DNA of 12,035 bases from an uncultured Pseudomonas sp. (GCF_946885885.1 NZ_CAMPHN010000132.1:1-12035); one strand, 5' to 3'. Shown: positions 1 to 10,659, counted from the stretch's first letter. Notes: generated by a model not told the origin, from the letters alone. Program-made: numbers and translations.

Positions 1-28
1 ATTGCATCCGGGCTACAAAAGCGCTGCC
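1..28 (-). repeat. Half of a GTAGCCCGGATGCAAT-type intergenic repeat
   Basis: Read on the minus strand, the bases just after the VWA gene stop are CGCTTTTGTAGCCCGGATGCAAT-like, ending at the window edge. CCCGGAT-GCA-ATCCGGG would be a palindrome, and only its first arm plus the centre lies inside the window. This resembles a short intergenic palindrome that I recognise as common 3' of genes in Pseudomonas. It could act as a transcript-end hairpin for the operon. The second arm is outside the window, so the full palindrome is inferred. A related TTTTGTAGCCCG stretch follows cbtA at the other end. Confidence 0.45.
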
Positions 29-766
29 CTATTGCTCGCCAAGCAGATCCACCGCCCGCAGATGTTCGGCGCCCCATAGCCGCGCAATCTGCGCGGCGCG
101 ACCGAGCGGCACGCGCTGGTTCTCGAAATCCACCACCACGCAGAAGTCGGCATGCCGCGGGCGCTCGGGCAGTTGGCTGAAGCGGCCGTCGCTAAGCAGC
201 CACAGGCCGATTTTTTTGCCTGGCGCGGCCTTGCGCACCTTGGCCAGGGTTTGCTCGGCCAATTGCACCCCACTGACCGCTGGCGAGCCGCCGCCACCGC
301 CGATCGCGGCTATCCAGGCGTCGTTGTAGGCCACGGCCTTTTGCGGGCGTTGCAGTAGGCACGCCTGGTTGCCGGAAAAAGCGATCACCGCGAGTTCTTC
401 ACGCTGCCGGTAGATCTGCTCGCTCCAGCGCAGCAGCAGGCCCTTGGCCATGGCCAGGTTGCTGCGTTTGAGCATCGAGCCTGAGCAGTCAAGCAACAGG
501 CAGTGCAGCAGGCCGCTCTCGCTCGCTTGCCGATGAAAACGCAGGTGCTCCGCCAGCAGCGGCGCGGCCTGCTTGGTGAGCAGGGTGCGCGGCCAATGGA
601 TACGTTGGCTGGCGGCGCTGCCCGTCGCCCGCAAGCGTCCAGCTTGTTTGCCCTTCCCCGCCAGCGGCCCGCTCGCAGGCCGTTGGCTCAGGGCTTTTTT
701 AGCGGCAGCGGCCTCGCCCCGGCCAGGTGCTGAGTCGGCACGGGTTGCGGCGGCATTTCGCCCCAA
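29..766 (-). CDS. chlD: VWA-domain protein, the C-terminal half of a ChlD-like chelatase subunit
   Basis: This is a von Willebrand A domain of the kind found in ChlD/BchD and CobT, the medium subunits that bridge the AAA+ motor to the chelatase. As an independent 245-residue frame it would begin at a TTG (766) with no convincing ribosome binding site. The MIDAS metal site is visible: DCSGS (93-97), a GGGGGSP loop (156-162) where Ser161 stands at the usual Thr position, and LSDG (191-194). The first 55 or so residues are a low-complexity Ala/Gly/Lys linker. The frame overlaps chlI by 79 nt and lies in its -1 frame, so the domain is probably made mainly as a ChlI-VWA fusion of about 559 residues by frameshifting at 700-694. 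It ends the operon. The family assignment is strong, but the start is uncertain and may not be used. Confidence 0.85.
   Translation of the reverse strand: MGRNAAATRADSAPGRGEAAAAKKALSQRPASGPLAGKGKQAGRLRATGSAASQRIHWPRTLLTKQAAPLLAEHLRFHRQASESGLLHCLLLDCSGSMLKRSNLAMAKGLLLRWSEQIYRQREELAVIAFSGNQACLLQRPQKAVAYNDAWIAAIGGGGGSPAVSGVQLAEQTLAKVRKAAPGKKIGLWLLSDGRFSQLPERPRHADFCVVVDFENQRVPLGRAAQIARLWGAEHLRAVDLLGEQ
660..720 (-). other. Predicted programmed -1 ribosomal frameshift signal joining chlI to the VWA frame
   Basis: In the chlI frame the minus strand reads CTA AAA AAG CCC TGA, so the heptamer A_AAA_AAG (700-694) is in the exact zero-frame phase of the classical dnaX-type slippery site, two codons before the stop at 690-688. 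After a 6-nt spacer a stem-loop follows. Bases 687-684 pair with 660-663 and 682-678 with 665-669, with one A-C mismatch (683/664), a T-G wobble (677/670) and loop GCGAGC. A GAGG (715-712) lies 11 nt upstream, like the internal Shine-Dalgarno stimulator of dnaX. A -1 slip continues ...LKK-ALSQ... straight into the VWA frame, giving a 559-residue product. The geometry is read from sequence, and activity is inferred. Confidence 0.8.
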
Positions 767-1707
767 TCGCTGCCGCCATCGTGTGGCTGCTGGTCATTGG
801 CAGCGCTGTTGCCTGGGTTGTCCTGGGCGGACGACTGCGGCACCTGCGGTGGTTTTTTGCGTCTATGCGCCAACACCAGCTCGGCCACCGCCTCGACATC
901 CGCCGCGCCGATTTCGTCCTTCTGCTGCCAGGCGGCGTGGGCGCAAGCAGCGCGCAGCAGCACCAGGTCGGCGCGTACCCCTTCCACCCCGGCGGCATAG
1001 CAGAGCGCGCTGACCTGGCGGTGCAGCGCATCGCCGAACTCCAGGCGGGCGACCCTCGCCCGTGCCTGTTCCAGGCGTTCGCCGAGGCGCTGCTGTTCGT
1101 CGCGTTGCGCCTCGACAAAGCCCGGCGGGTCGCGGTCGAACTGCAGGCGGCTACGCACGATGCGCTCGCGGGTGGCGGCATCGATCTGCTGGCCCAGGCG
1201 CACGAACAAACCGAAGCGATCCAGCAGCTGCGGGCGCAGCTCGCCCTCCTCCGGGTTCATGGTGCCGACCAGGGCGATGCGCGCCGGGTGCTGATGGGAA
1301 ATGCCGTCGCGCTCGATGCGGTTGACCCCGCTGGCGCAGACGTCCAGCAGCAAATCGACCAGGGCATCGGCAAGCAAATTGACCTCGTCGACATAGAGCA
1401 CGCCACCATCGGCGCGGGCCAGCAGGCCGGGTTTGAACTGCACGCTGCCATCCTGCAACGCGGCCTGGATATCCAGCGAGCCGACCAGTTGTTCCTCACT
1501 GCTGCCCAGCGGCAGGTTGACGAAACGCCCGCTCGGCAACAGGTCGGCCAGGGCCCGGGCGCTGGTGGATTTGGCGGTGCCGCGCGGGCCTTCGATCAGC
1601 ACCCCGCCGATCTGCGGGTCGATGGCCGCGAGCAGCAGCGCCAGTTGCAGCTGCGGCTGGCCGTGCACGGCGGAGAACGGAAAATGCGGTCGAATGGTGC
1701 TGTTCAT
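688..1707 (-). CDS. chlI: ChlI-like AAA+ ATPase, small subunit of the CobN-type cobaltochelatase
   Basis: This 339-residue AAA+ ATPase of the magnesium-chelatase ChlI/BchI family would drive cobalt insertion with CobN, in the role CobS plays elsewhere. Walker A is GPRGTAKST (40-48), Walker B is GGVLYVDEVNLL (101-112), and sensor-1/arginine-finger motifs are VGTMNPEEGELRPQLLDRFG (147-166). The C-terminal helical domain ends in HRRKKPP (281-287), followed by a Pro/Gln/Asn-rich linker to residue 335, like the linker that joins the AAA+ and VWA parts of ChlD. The ATG at 1707 is 4 nt after the cobN stop, which fixes the start. The stop is immediately preceded by A_AAA_AAG, so the same reading frame can yield this short protein or, by -1 slippage, the ChlD-like fusion. 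The family call is strong; use for cobalt rather than magnesium is inferred from cobN next to it. Confidence 0.93.
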   Translation of the reverse strand: MNSTIRPHFPFSAVHGQPQLQLALLLAAIDPQIGGVLIEGPRGTAKSTSARALADLLPSGRFVNLPLGSSEEQLVGSLDIQAALQDGSVQFKPGLLARADGGVLYVDEVNLLADALVDLLLDVCASGVNRIERDGISHQHPARIALVGTMNPEEGELRPQLLDRFGLFVRLGQQIDAATRERIVRSRLQFDRDPPGFVEAQRDEQQRLGERLEQARARVARLEFGDALHRQVSALCYAAGVEGVRADLVLLRAACAHAAWQQKDEIGAADVEAVAELVLAHRRKKPPQVPQSSAQDNPGNSAANDQQPHDGGSDWGEMPPQPVPTQHLAGARPLPLKKP

Positions 1708-1711
1708 CGGC

Positions 1712-5491
<3,780 letters not shown>

Positions 5492-5494
5492 CGA

Positions 5495-6559
5495 TCAGGC
5501 CTCGATCACGGCGGTTTGCAGGGCGCGGGTCAGCACCTGGGCATCGAGATCCTGGCCAATCAGCACCAGATGGGTACTCGGCGTTTCGTCGGCGTTCCAG
5601 CGACGGTCGAAATAGCTGTCGAAACGCTGGCCAACGCCATGCACCACTAGGCGCATGGGTTTGTCGGCCAGGGCGACGAAGCCCTTGATGCGGAAGATCC
5701 GCTGCTGCTCGACCAGGCTTTGCAGACAGGCCAATAGACGCTCGCGATCCACCAACGGCAGTTTGACCACCACCGAATCGAACTGCTCGTGGTCGTGATC
5801 GTGTTCTTCGTCGTCGCCGTGGTCGTGATGGCTTTCGCGCAGATGGATGCTCTCCTCCGAGGCATGGGACAGGCCGAGGATCAGCTCCAGATCGAGGCGG
5901 CCACGGTCGCTGGCCAGCACCTTGACCTGGGCCGGCAGCTCCTGGCGCACCAGGGCGATAACCCGCTCGACCGCGGCGGGCTCGACCAGATCGGTCTTGC
6001 TCAGCACCACCAGATCGGCCGCCAGCAATTGGTCTTCGAACAGCTCGTGCAGCGGCGATTCGTGATCCAGATTGGGGTCGGCACGACGCTGCGCATCGAC
6101 CGCCTCGGGGTTGGCGGCGAACAGGCCGGCGGCGGTGGCCGGCACGTCGACCAGGGTCAGCACCGCATCGACGGTGCAGGCGTTCTTGATTTCCGGCCAG
6201 TTGAACGCCTGCACCAGCGGCTTGGGCAACGCCAGGCCGGAGGTTTCGATCAGGATATGGTCGAGTTCGCCGCGGCGTTCGATCAGCTCGCGCATCACTG
6301 GATAGAACTCCTCCTGCACGGTGCAGCACAGGCAGCCATTGGACAGTTCGTAGAGCTGGCCGGCCGCTTCCTGGCCCTCCTCGTCGCAGCCGATGCCGCA
6401 GCCCCGGAGGATTTCGCCGTCGATGCCCAGCTCGCCGAATTCGTTGACGATCACCGCGATACGCCGGCCGTTGGCGTTCTCCAGAATGTGCCGTAGCAGC
6501 GTGGTTTTACCGCTGCCGAGAAAGCCGGTGACTATGGTTACGGGGATCTTGGCCAACAT
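5495..6559 (-). CDS. cobW: CobW, COG0523-family metallochaperone GTPase
   Basis: CobW is a G3E-family P-loop GTPase thought to deliver cobalt for corrin synthesis. The 354-residue protein shows Walker A GFLGSGKTT (12-20), the metal-binding GCLCC motif (75-79), a switch-region ETSGLA (105-110) and the guanine-specificity motif SKTD (187-190). A histidine/acid-rich loop HHDHGDDEEHDHDHE (244-258) precedes the CobW C-terminal domain (about 262-352). Two extra cysteines, C54 and C58, lie in GCGIGC. The ATG at 6559 follows TTGGAG, a usable ribosome binding site, and starts right at the conserved IPVTIVTGFLGSGKTT. The frame is open further upstream, but that part overlaps the DUF1636 gene. It lies 35 nt after DUF1636 and 3 nt before cobN. 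Placement inside the riboswitch-led operon supports CobW proper rather than a zinc-responsive paralogue. Confidence 0.96.
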   Translation of the reverse strand: MLAKIPVTIVTGFLGSGKTTLLRHILENANGRRIAVIVNEFGELGIDGEILRGCGIGCDEEGQEAAGQLYELSNGCLCCTVQEEFYPVMRELIERRGELDHILIETSGLALPKPLVQAFNWPEIKNACTVDAVLTLVDVPATAAGLFAANPEAVDAQRRADPNLDHESPLHELFEDQLLAADLVVLSKTDLVEPAAVERVIALVRQELPAQVKVLASDRGRLDLELILGLSHASEESIHLRESHHDHGDDEEHDHDHEQFDSVVVKLPLVDRERLLACLQSLVEQQRIFRIKGFVALADKPMRLVVHGVGQRFDSYFDRRWNADETPSTHLVLIGQDLDAQVLTRALQTAVIEA

Positions 6560-6594
6560 GGGACTGCTCCAATCGATGTGTGGGGGCGCCGCGC

Positions 6595-6966
6595 TTAGAG
6601 CGGCGGAATACGGGCGACAAACTTGCCTTTGATGCCGACAGGCCAGGTGCGAAACGGCACTTGGCCCGTGTCCGACTGCTGGTATTTGCGGCTGTAGTCG
6701 AGCAGCGCCTCGGCCGCTTCGCGTTCGGGCTGAAAGTCGCCGAGCACATAGGCGATCTTGCCGGGGGCTTGTAGCACCGCCGTGCAATGCCGCTGGCAGG
6801 CCATCAGGCAGCGCGTGCGTTTGATCGTCAGCGGCGGCGCGCCGGCTTCGAGCTGGGCCTGCAACAGCCCCTCGACCTCAGCGGCGAAGCGTTCGCCCTT
6901 GCGCGCGGCGTTGGGCGCGGCAGCGTCCTGGCCGCAGGTTTCGCAGAGCAGCAGCGTGGTGGTCAT
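6595..6966 (-). CDS. DUF1636 small Cys-rich protein, putative metal or Fe-S binding
   Basis: This 123-residue protein matches what I know as DUF1636, a family of unknown function often found beside cobW and cobN and resembling thioredoxin-like [2Fe-2S] ferredoxins. It has a CETC pair (C8, C11) and CLMACQRHC (C53, C57, C61), a plausible cluster or metal site. It ends in the family-typical KGKFVARIPPL. The middle (about 26-45) is probably helical. It has no signal peptide or membrane segment, so it should be cytoplasmic. Its ATG overlaps the ATPase stop in ATGA, which fixes the start and implies translational coupling. cobW follows after 35 nt. A role in cobalt handling or redox for corrin metallation is inference from the neighbours only. 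Confidence 0.85.
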   Translation of the reverse strand: MTTTLLLCETCGQDAAAPNAARKGERFAAEVEGLLQAQLEAGAPPLTIKRTRCLMACQRHCTAVLQAPGKIAYVLGDFQPEREAAEALLDYSRKYQQSDTGQVPFRTWPVGIKGKFVARIPPL

Positions 6967-7796
6967 GGTTGTTCCTGCAATTGTGGATGCTGAAGTGGCT
7001 CGCCCTGCGGCGGCGCGGTGGGCGGGCGGCAGGCCCAGGGCAGCACGAAGCGCTGCTCCTGGTGCTCGCCGAGCATCGCCTGGACCTGATAAACCTGCTG
7101 CAGGTTCTTCGGCGTCAGCACCTGGCGGGTCGTGCCGCAGTCAACCACCCGGCCCTGGTCGAGCAGCAGCAGGCGGTCGCAGAAGCGGCTGGCCAGGGTC
7201 AGGTCGTGCAGCACCACCAGCGCGGCCTTGCCCTGGGCGCACTGGTCGCGCAGCAGCTGCATCACATTCAACTGGTGGAAGGGATCGAGCGCAGCCACCG
7301 GCTCGTCCGCCAGCAACAGCGGACTGCCGACCGCCAGGGCGCGGGCCAGACGCGCGCGGGCGCGTTCGCCGCCGGACAGCTGATCGAAGCGCCGCTGCGC
7401 CAGCTCGCCCAGATGCATTTGCGCCAGCGCTTGGTCGATAGCCGCTTGGTCGTCGCCACCCAGGCCCTGCAACAGGCCCCAGTTGCCGCGGTGCGGCAGG
7501 CGGCCGAGGGCGACATAATCGCGCAGGCGTAGCGGCCAACTGCTCTGGTCGCCCTGCCCCAGATAGGCCAGGCGCAAGGCGCGCTGGCGCGGCGACAGAT
7601 CGCTCAGCCGCTCGCCGTCCAGGCGGATTTCGCCCTGGTACGGCAGCAGGTGAGCCAGGGCCTTGAGCAGGCTGCTCTTGCCGGCGCCGTTGGGCCCGAT
7701 CAGGCCGAGCAGTTCGCCGCGCTCCAGGCTCAGCGACACCTGATCGACCAGGCGCCGGCCGTCGATTTCGACGCAGATGCCCTCCAGACTCAGCAT
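6963..7796 (-). CDS. btuD: ABC transporter ATPase of a BtuCDF-type corrinoid importer
   Basis: This is the nucleotide-binding subunit of a type II ABC importer (FepC/BtuD group), 277 residues. Visible motifs are Walker A GPNGAGKS (34-41), a Q-loop at Q81 (YLGQGDQ), the signature LSGGE (140-144), Walker B LLLADEP (160-166) with D-loop ALDP (169-172), and the switch His in VLHDLTLAS (H197). The last 25 or so residues are Pro/Gln-rich and beyond the usual domain. The ATG at 7796 overlaps the permease stop by 7 nt, and the TGA overlaps the DUF1636 start as ATGA. The family also includes siderophore importers. Corrinoid specificity is inferred from the operon and its riboswitch. Confidence 0.92.
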   Translation of the reverse strand: MLSLEGICVEIDGRRLVDQVSLSLERGELLGLIGPNGAGKSSLLKALAHLLPYQGEIRLDGERLSDLSPRQRALRLAYLGQGDQSSWPLRLRDYVALGRLPHRGNWGLLQGLGGDDQAAIDQALAQMHLGELAQRRFDQLSGGERARARLARALAVGSPLLLADEPVAALDPFHQLNVMQLLRDQCAQGKAALVVLHDLTLASRFCDRLLLLDQGRVVDCGTTRQVLTPKNLQQVYQVQAMLGEHQEQRFVLPWACRPPTAPPQGEPLQHPQLQEQP

Positions 7797-8812
7797 GGCG
7801 AAGCCGTCCGCTGACGCAGCACCAGCAACAGGAAGAACGGCGCGCCTATCATCGCCGTGACCACCCCGAGCATCAGTTCCTGCTCGCCGCTGACCAGGCG
7901 CAGCAGGATATCCGCCGCCAGCAGCAACACCGCGCCGCCGAGGGCGCTGCTCAGCAGCAGGCGCGAGGGGTGGTAGGCGACCCATTTGCGCAGCAGGTGC
8001 GGCACCACCAGGCCGATAAAACCGATGGCGCCGGTCACCGCCACACTGGCGCCGACGCACAACGCGGTGCCGACGATGATCTGCACGCGCAGCCGCGGCA
8101 GGTTGACGCCCAGGCTGCTGGCTTCGTCTTCGCCGAGGGTCAGGGCATCCAGTTGCGGGCCGCAGGCGAACAGCAGCACCAGGCCGGCGGCGATAAACGG
8201 CAGGCACAGGCGGATATCGGCGAAGCTGCGATCGCTCAGCGAGCCCATCAGCCAGAGGACGATGTCCTGCACGTCGGTGGGATTCGGTGCCAGGTTGATC
8301 GCCAGCGAGGTCAGCGCCGCGGTCAGCGACGACAGGGCGACGCCGCAGAGAATCAGGGTCAGGTTGCTCGCGCTACGCCGGGCGATGGCGTAGAGCACCA
8401 GGGTGGTCAGGGCCGCGCAGCCCATCGCCGACAGCGGCACCAGCCAGGCGCTCAGGCTGCTGAGGCCGTAATACAGGCAGAGCACCGCGCCCAGGCTGGC
8501 GCTGGAGCTGACACCGAGCAGCCCAGGTTCGGCCAGCGGGTTGCGCAGCAGGCCTTGCAGCGCCGCGCCGGCCGCACCCAGCGACATACCGACGAGGATC
8601 GCCAGCAGTACCCGCGGCAGGCGGATTTCGTTGACGATCACCTGTTGCTGCACCCGGATATCGGCCAGGTCCGCACCGGTCGCCGCCGGGGACAGCAGCG
8701 CACGGCCGATATCGCCGAGGGCCAGCGGCACCGAACCGATGCTCAGGGACAGCAGCAACAGCGTCAGCAGGGCTAGCAACAGCAGCGGATTGAGCAGGCC
8801 GATACGGCTCAT
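7790..8812 (-). CDS. btuC: ABC transporter permease of a BtuCDF-type corrinoid importer
   Basis: This 340-residue FecCD/BtuC-family permease has the hydrophobicity of about ten membrane helices. Family landmarks are RLPR (64-67), the long conserved stretch around GAALQGLLRNPLAEPGLLG (82-100), the ATPase-coupling segment LGEDEASSLGV (226-236) and GFIGLVVPHLLR (264-275). The ATG at 8812 overlaps the binding-protein stop as ATGA and begins directly before the first membrane helix. A longer in-frame extension upstream would be Arg-rich and atypical. It forms the inner-membrane channel with the ATPase encoded next. Heme or siderophore import is possible from family alone; B12 context favours cobalamin or cobinamide. 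Confidence 0.93.
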   Translation of the reverse strand: MSRIGLLNPLLLLALLTLLLLSLSIGSVPLALGDIGRALLSPAATGADLADIRVQQQVIVNEIRLPRVLLAILVGMSLGAAGAALQGLLRNPLAEPGLLGVSSSASLGAVLCLYYGLSSLSAWLVPLSAMGCAALTTLVLYAIARRSASNLTLILCGVALSSLTAALTSLAINLAPNPTDVQDIVLWLMGSLSDRSFADIRLCLPFIAAGLVLLFACGPQLDALTLGEDEASSLGVNLPRLRVQIIVGTALCVGASVAVTGAIGFIGLVVPHLLRKWVAYHPSRLLLSSALGGAVLLLAADILLRLVSGEQELMLGVVTAMIGAPFFLLLVLRQRTASPC

Positions 8813-9651
8813 GGTTGCACCCCACCGGCCACATTCAGTTGATCGAGCTGAGCGGCCAGCTCTTCGGCGGCGTAGATCAATTGCCAATCGCTACAGCCCC
8901 AGCGGTTGCCGCTGATGCTCAGCACCGGGCGCGTGGCCATCAGTTGTTGCAAGCGCTGGTGACGCGAATAGGCGGATTTGGCATAGCCGTTGTCAATGCG
9001 CATATCGGCGGTGACGAACAGATCCGGCGGATTATCGACCAGCTCTTCGAGGGCATAACGGCTCCAGCCGGAACGGCCCTGACTGGACATATGATTGTTC
9101 AGCCCCAGAGCCTGGAACACCGTATCGACATAGGTATTGGCCCCGGCGCTGCCGCCGTTGGCACGCAGATAAAGCGCACTGAGCGGGCGCGGGCGCTGCT
9201 GCAAACGGGCCAGGCGCATCTGCACATTGGCGACCAGTTCGGCCCCGGCGGCCTCGCGGCCGATCTGCCCGGCGACCCAGTTGGTGCTGTCGAAAATTTG
9301 CTGCCAAGTGGTCGGGTAAGGCACCACGACCGTCTTGATGCCGTGGCGACTGAGCAGTTCGGCCTGGTTGTGCGCCTGCCAGCGCCGCGAGGCGAGGACG
9401 ATGTCCGGATGCAGAGCGATGATTTCCTCCGCCGTGGCGTCGTTCGCCGGGAAACCCCGGGCCTGTTCGGCCATCGAGGAAACCCGCGGGTCCTGGCTCT
9501 TGCGCGACACCGAGAGCAGCTGCACAGGCGCGGCCAAACTCAACGCCAGCATATCGGCGCAGAGATTGGTCGAAACCACGGTTGGCAACGTAGCGGCCCC
9601 GGCAAGCGGGGTGCAGAGCATCAACAGCGCCAAGGCGCAGGCGCGCAGCAT
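8809..9651 (-). CDS. btuF: Periplasmic substrate-binding protein, BtuF-like
   Basis: This 280-residue protein has a clear signal peptide: MLRAC, hydrophobic core ALALLMLCTP, and a likely cleavage after AGA near residue 19. The mature part begins TLPTVVSTNLCADML, as in class III (helical backbone) metal-chelate binding proteins. Other family features are AEEIIALHPDIVLAS (74-88) and a long central helix around 120-150 linking the two lobes. The ATG at 9651 shares a base with the cobO stop (TGATG), which fixes the start and suggests coupling. It would capture a corrinoid in the periplasm and deliver it to the adjacent permease. No btuB outer-membrane receptor lies in the window, so the substrate rests on context. 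Confidence 0.88.
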   Translation of the reverse strand: MLRACALALLMLCTPLAGAATLPTVVSTNLCADMLALSLAAPVQLLSVSRKSQDPRVSSMAEQARGFPANDATAEEIIALHPDIVLASRRWQAHNQAELLSRHGIKTVVVPYPTTWQQIFDSTNWVAGQIGREAAGAELVANVQMRLARLQQRPRPLSALYLRANGGSAGANTYVDTVFQALGLNNHMSSQGRSGWSRYALEELVDNPPDLFVTADMRIDNGYAKSAYSRHQRLQQLMATRPVLSISGNRWGCSDWQLIYAAEELAAQLDQLNVAGGVQP

Positions 9652-10259
9652 CAGAAGTCGATACCGGCCTGGGCCTTTACGCCGGCATTGTAGGCGTGTT
9701 TGACGTCGCGAATCTCGCTGACGGTATCGGCCAGTTCGATCAGCTCGGGCTTGGCCGCGCGGCCGGTGACGATCACGCTTTGGCCGGCCGGGCGATTGCG
9801 AATCGCCTCGATCACCATGGCCGCGTCCAGGTAGTTGTACTTGAGCATGTAGGTCAGTTCGTCGAGCAGCACCAGGTTCAGGCTCGAGTCCGCAAGCATG
9901 CGCGCGGCATGCACCCAGGCCTCGTCCGCGGCGGCCTTGTCGGCGTCCCAATTCTGCGTGTCCCAGGTAAAGCCGGTGGCCATGGCGTGGTAAGCGACCT
10001 GCACGGCGTTCTGGCGCAAGTAGGTCACTTCGCCGGAGGCCTGGGTGCCCTTGATAAATTGCACCACGCCGACCTGATGGCCATAGCCCAGAGCGCGATA
10101 CAAGGTGCCGAAGGCCGAGGTGGTCTTGCCCTTGCCGTTGCCGGTGATCAGCACCACTATGCCGCGCTCCTCCTGGGCTCTTTCGATACCCGCGTCGACC
10201 ACGGCTTTCTTGCGTTGCATGCGCTCGGCGTGGCGCTGTTTTTTCTCATCGTCGATCAT
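9651..10259 (-). CDS. cobO: Corrinoid adenosyltransferase CobO (CobA/BtuR family)
   Basis: This enzyme transfers the 5'-deoxyadenosyl group of ATP to cob(I)yrinic acid a,c-diamide or other corrinoids, the step after cobalt insertion. The 202-residue length is normal. A P-loop GNGKGKTTSAFG lies at 40-51, a Walker-B-like LVLLDELTY at 129-137 and VIVTGR at 162-167. The C-terminus VKHAYNAGVKAQAGIDF (186-202) is the characteristic CobO ending. The basic N-terminal helix (KKQRHAERMQRKK) is also typical. The ATG at 10259 has CTGGAG about 9 nt upstream. It is the first gene of the operon and lies about 200 nt downstream of a minus-strand cobalamin riboswitch, so expression should fall when B12 is plentiful. 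Confidence 0.97.
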   Translation of the reverse strand: MIDDEKKQRHAERMQRKKAVVDAGIERAQEERGIVVLITGNGKGKTTSAFGTLYRALGYGHQVGVVQFIKGTQASGEVTYLRQNAVQVAYHAMATGFTWDTQNWDADKAAADEAWVHAARMLADSSLNLVLLDELTYMLKYNYLDAAMVIEAIRNRPAGQSVIVTGRAAKPELIELADTVSEIRDVKHAYNAGVKAQAGIDF

Positions 10260-10458
10260 CGGTCACACTCCAGCCTGGGCCGAATACGGCCATGACGAAT
10301 GCCTCGCGCAAGCGCGACGCTTTAGTGCAACCACGGGGAGCAGGCGCGCGGCGACAAGCCTCGAACCCTGATGACGACTACTGAGGGAAGACCGCCCGAA
10401 ACGCGGGCATGCAACAGCACCGGCAACCACCCACACCCCGGGGTACGCACCTTGTTTC
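10260..10458 (-). other. Leader between the minus-strand riboswitch and cobO, no gene
   Basis: This 199-nt transcribed leader has no credible gene; short frames such as a 10-codon ATG frame and a 15-codon frame overlapping the cobO start lack support. It holds three small GC hairpins: GCCCG/CGGGC near 10392-10407, TCGCG-cttg-CGCGA at 10317-10304 and GGCCG-tatt-CGGCC at 10291-10278. The last sits just ahead of the cobO ribosome binding site (CTGGAG, 10273-10268). No run of four or more T occurs on this strand, so a Rho-independent terminator is not apparent. The expression platform may act on translation or through Rho. Confidence 0.5.
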
Positions 10459-10649
10459 GATCAGGCCGGTCTTCTGGCTCACCTTCATCCGAAGTTCGCG
10501 CCTTCCCGGGCGGAGGCCCAGTGGCTTGTTGCAGACTTCGTCAGGTATACAGCAGCGGGGGCTGCGCCGGAATGCTCGGGGATTACTCCCAGAGGTCACC
10601 GGACTTCCCGTTTCAGCTCCTTCGCGATTGCGCATGGAGGCACCTGTTC
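10459..10649 (-). ncRNA. Cobalamin riboswitch aptamer controlling the cobO-chlD operon
   Basis: Read on the minus strand, this holds the conserved cobalamin aptamer blocks in order: AGGTGCC at the 5' side, GCTGAAACGGGAAGTCCGGTG (core, about 10617-10597), CCGGCGCAGCCCCCGC (about 10570-10555), GCCACTGGG (10525-10517), CGGGAAGG, and the B12-box GAGCCAGAAGACCGGCC (10480-10464). P1 closes by GAACAGG (10649-10643) against CCTGATC (10465-10459), with one mismatch. It binds adenosyl- or other cobalamins and lowers expression of downstream B12 genes. It heads the minus-strand operon starting with cobO. Confidence 0.95.
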
Positions 10650-10659
10650 GTTGGCCGGC

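Noticed and set aside
5497..6787. Longer CobW starting at 6787
   Set aside because: The added 76 residues overlap DUF1636 and look like non-coding translation. The ATG at 6559 has TTGGAG and the family N-terminus.
10261..10291. 15-codon frame overlapping the cobO start as a possible leader peptide
   Set aside because: It has no ribosome site, no codon pattern suggesting attenuation, and overlaps a hairpin and the cobO ribosome site.
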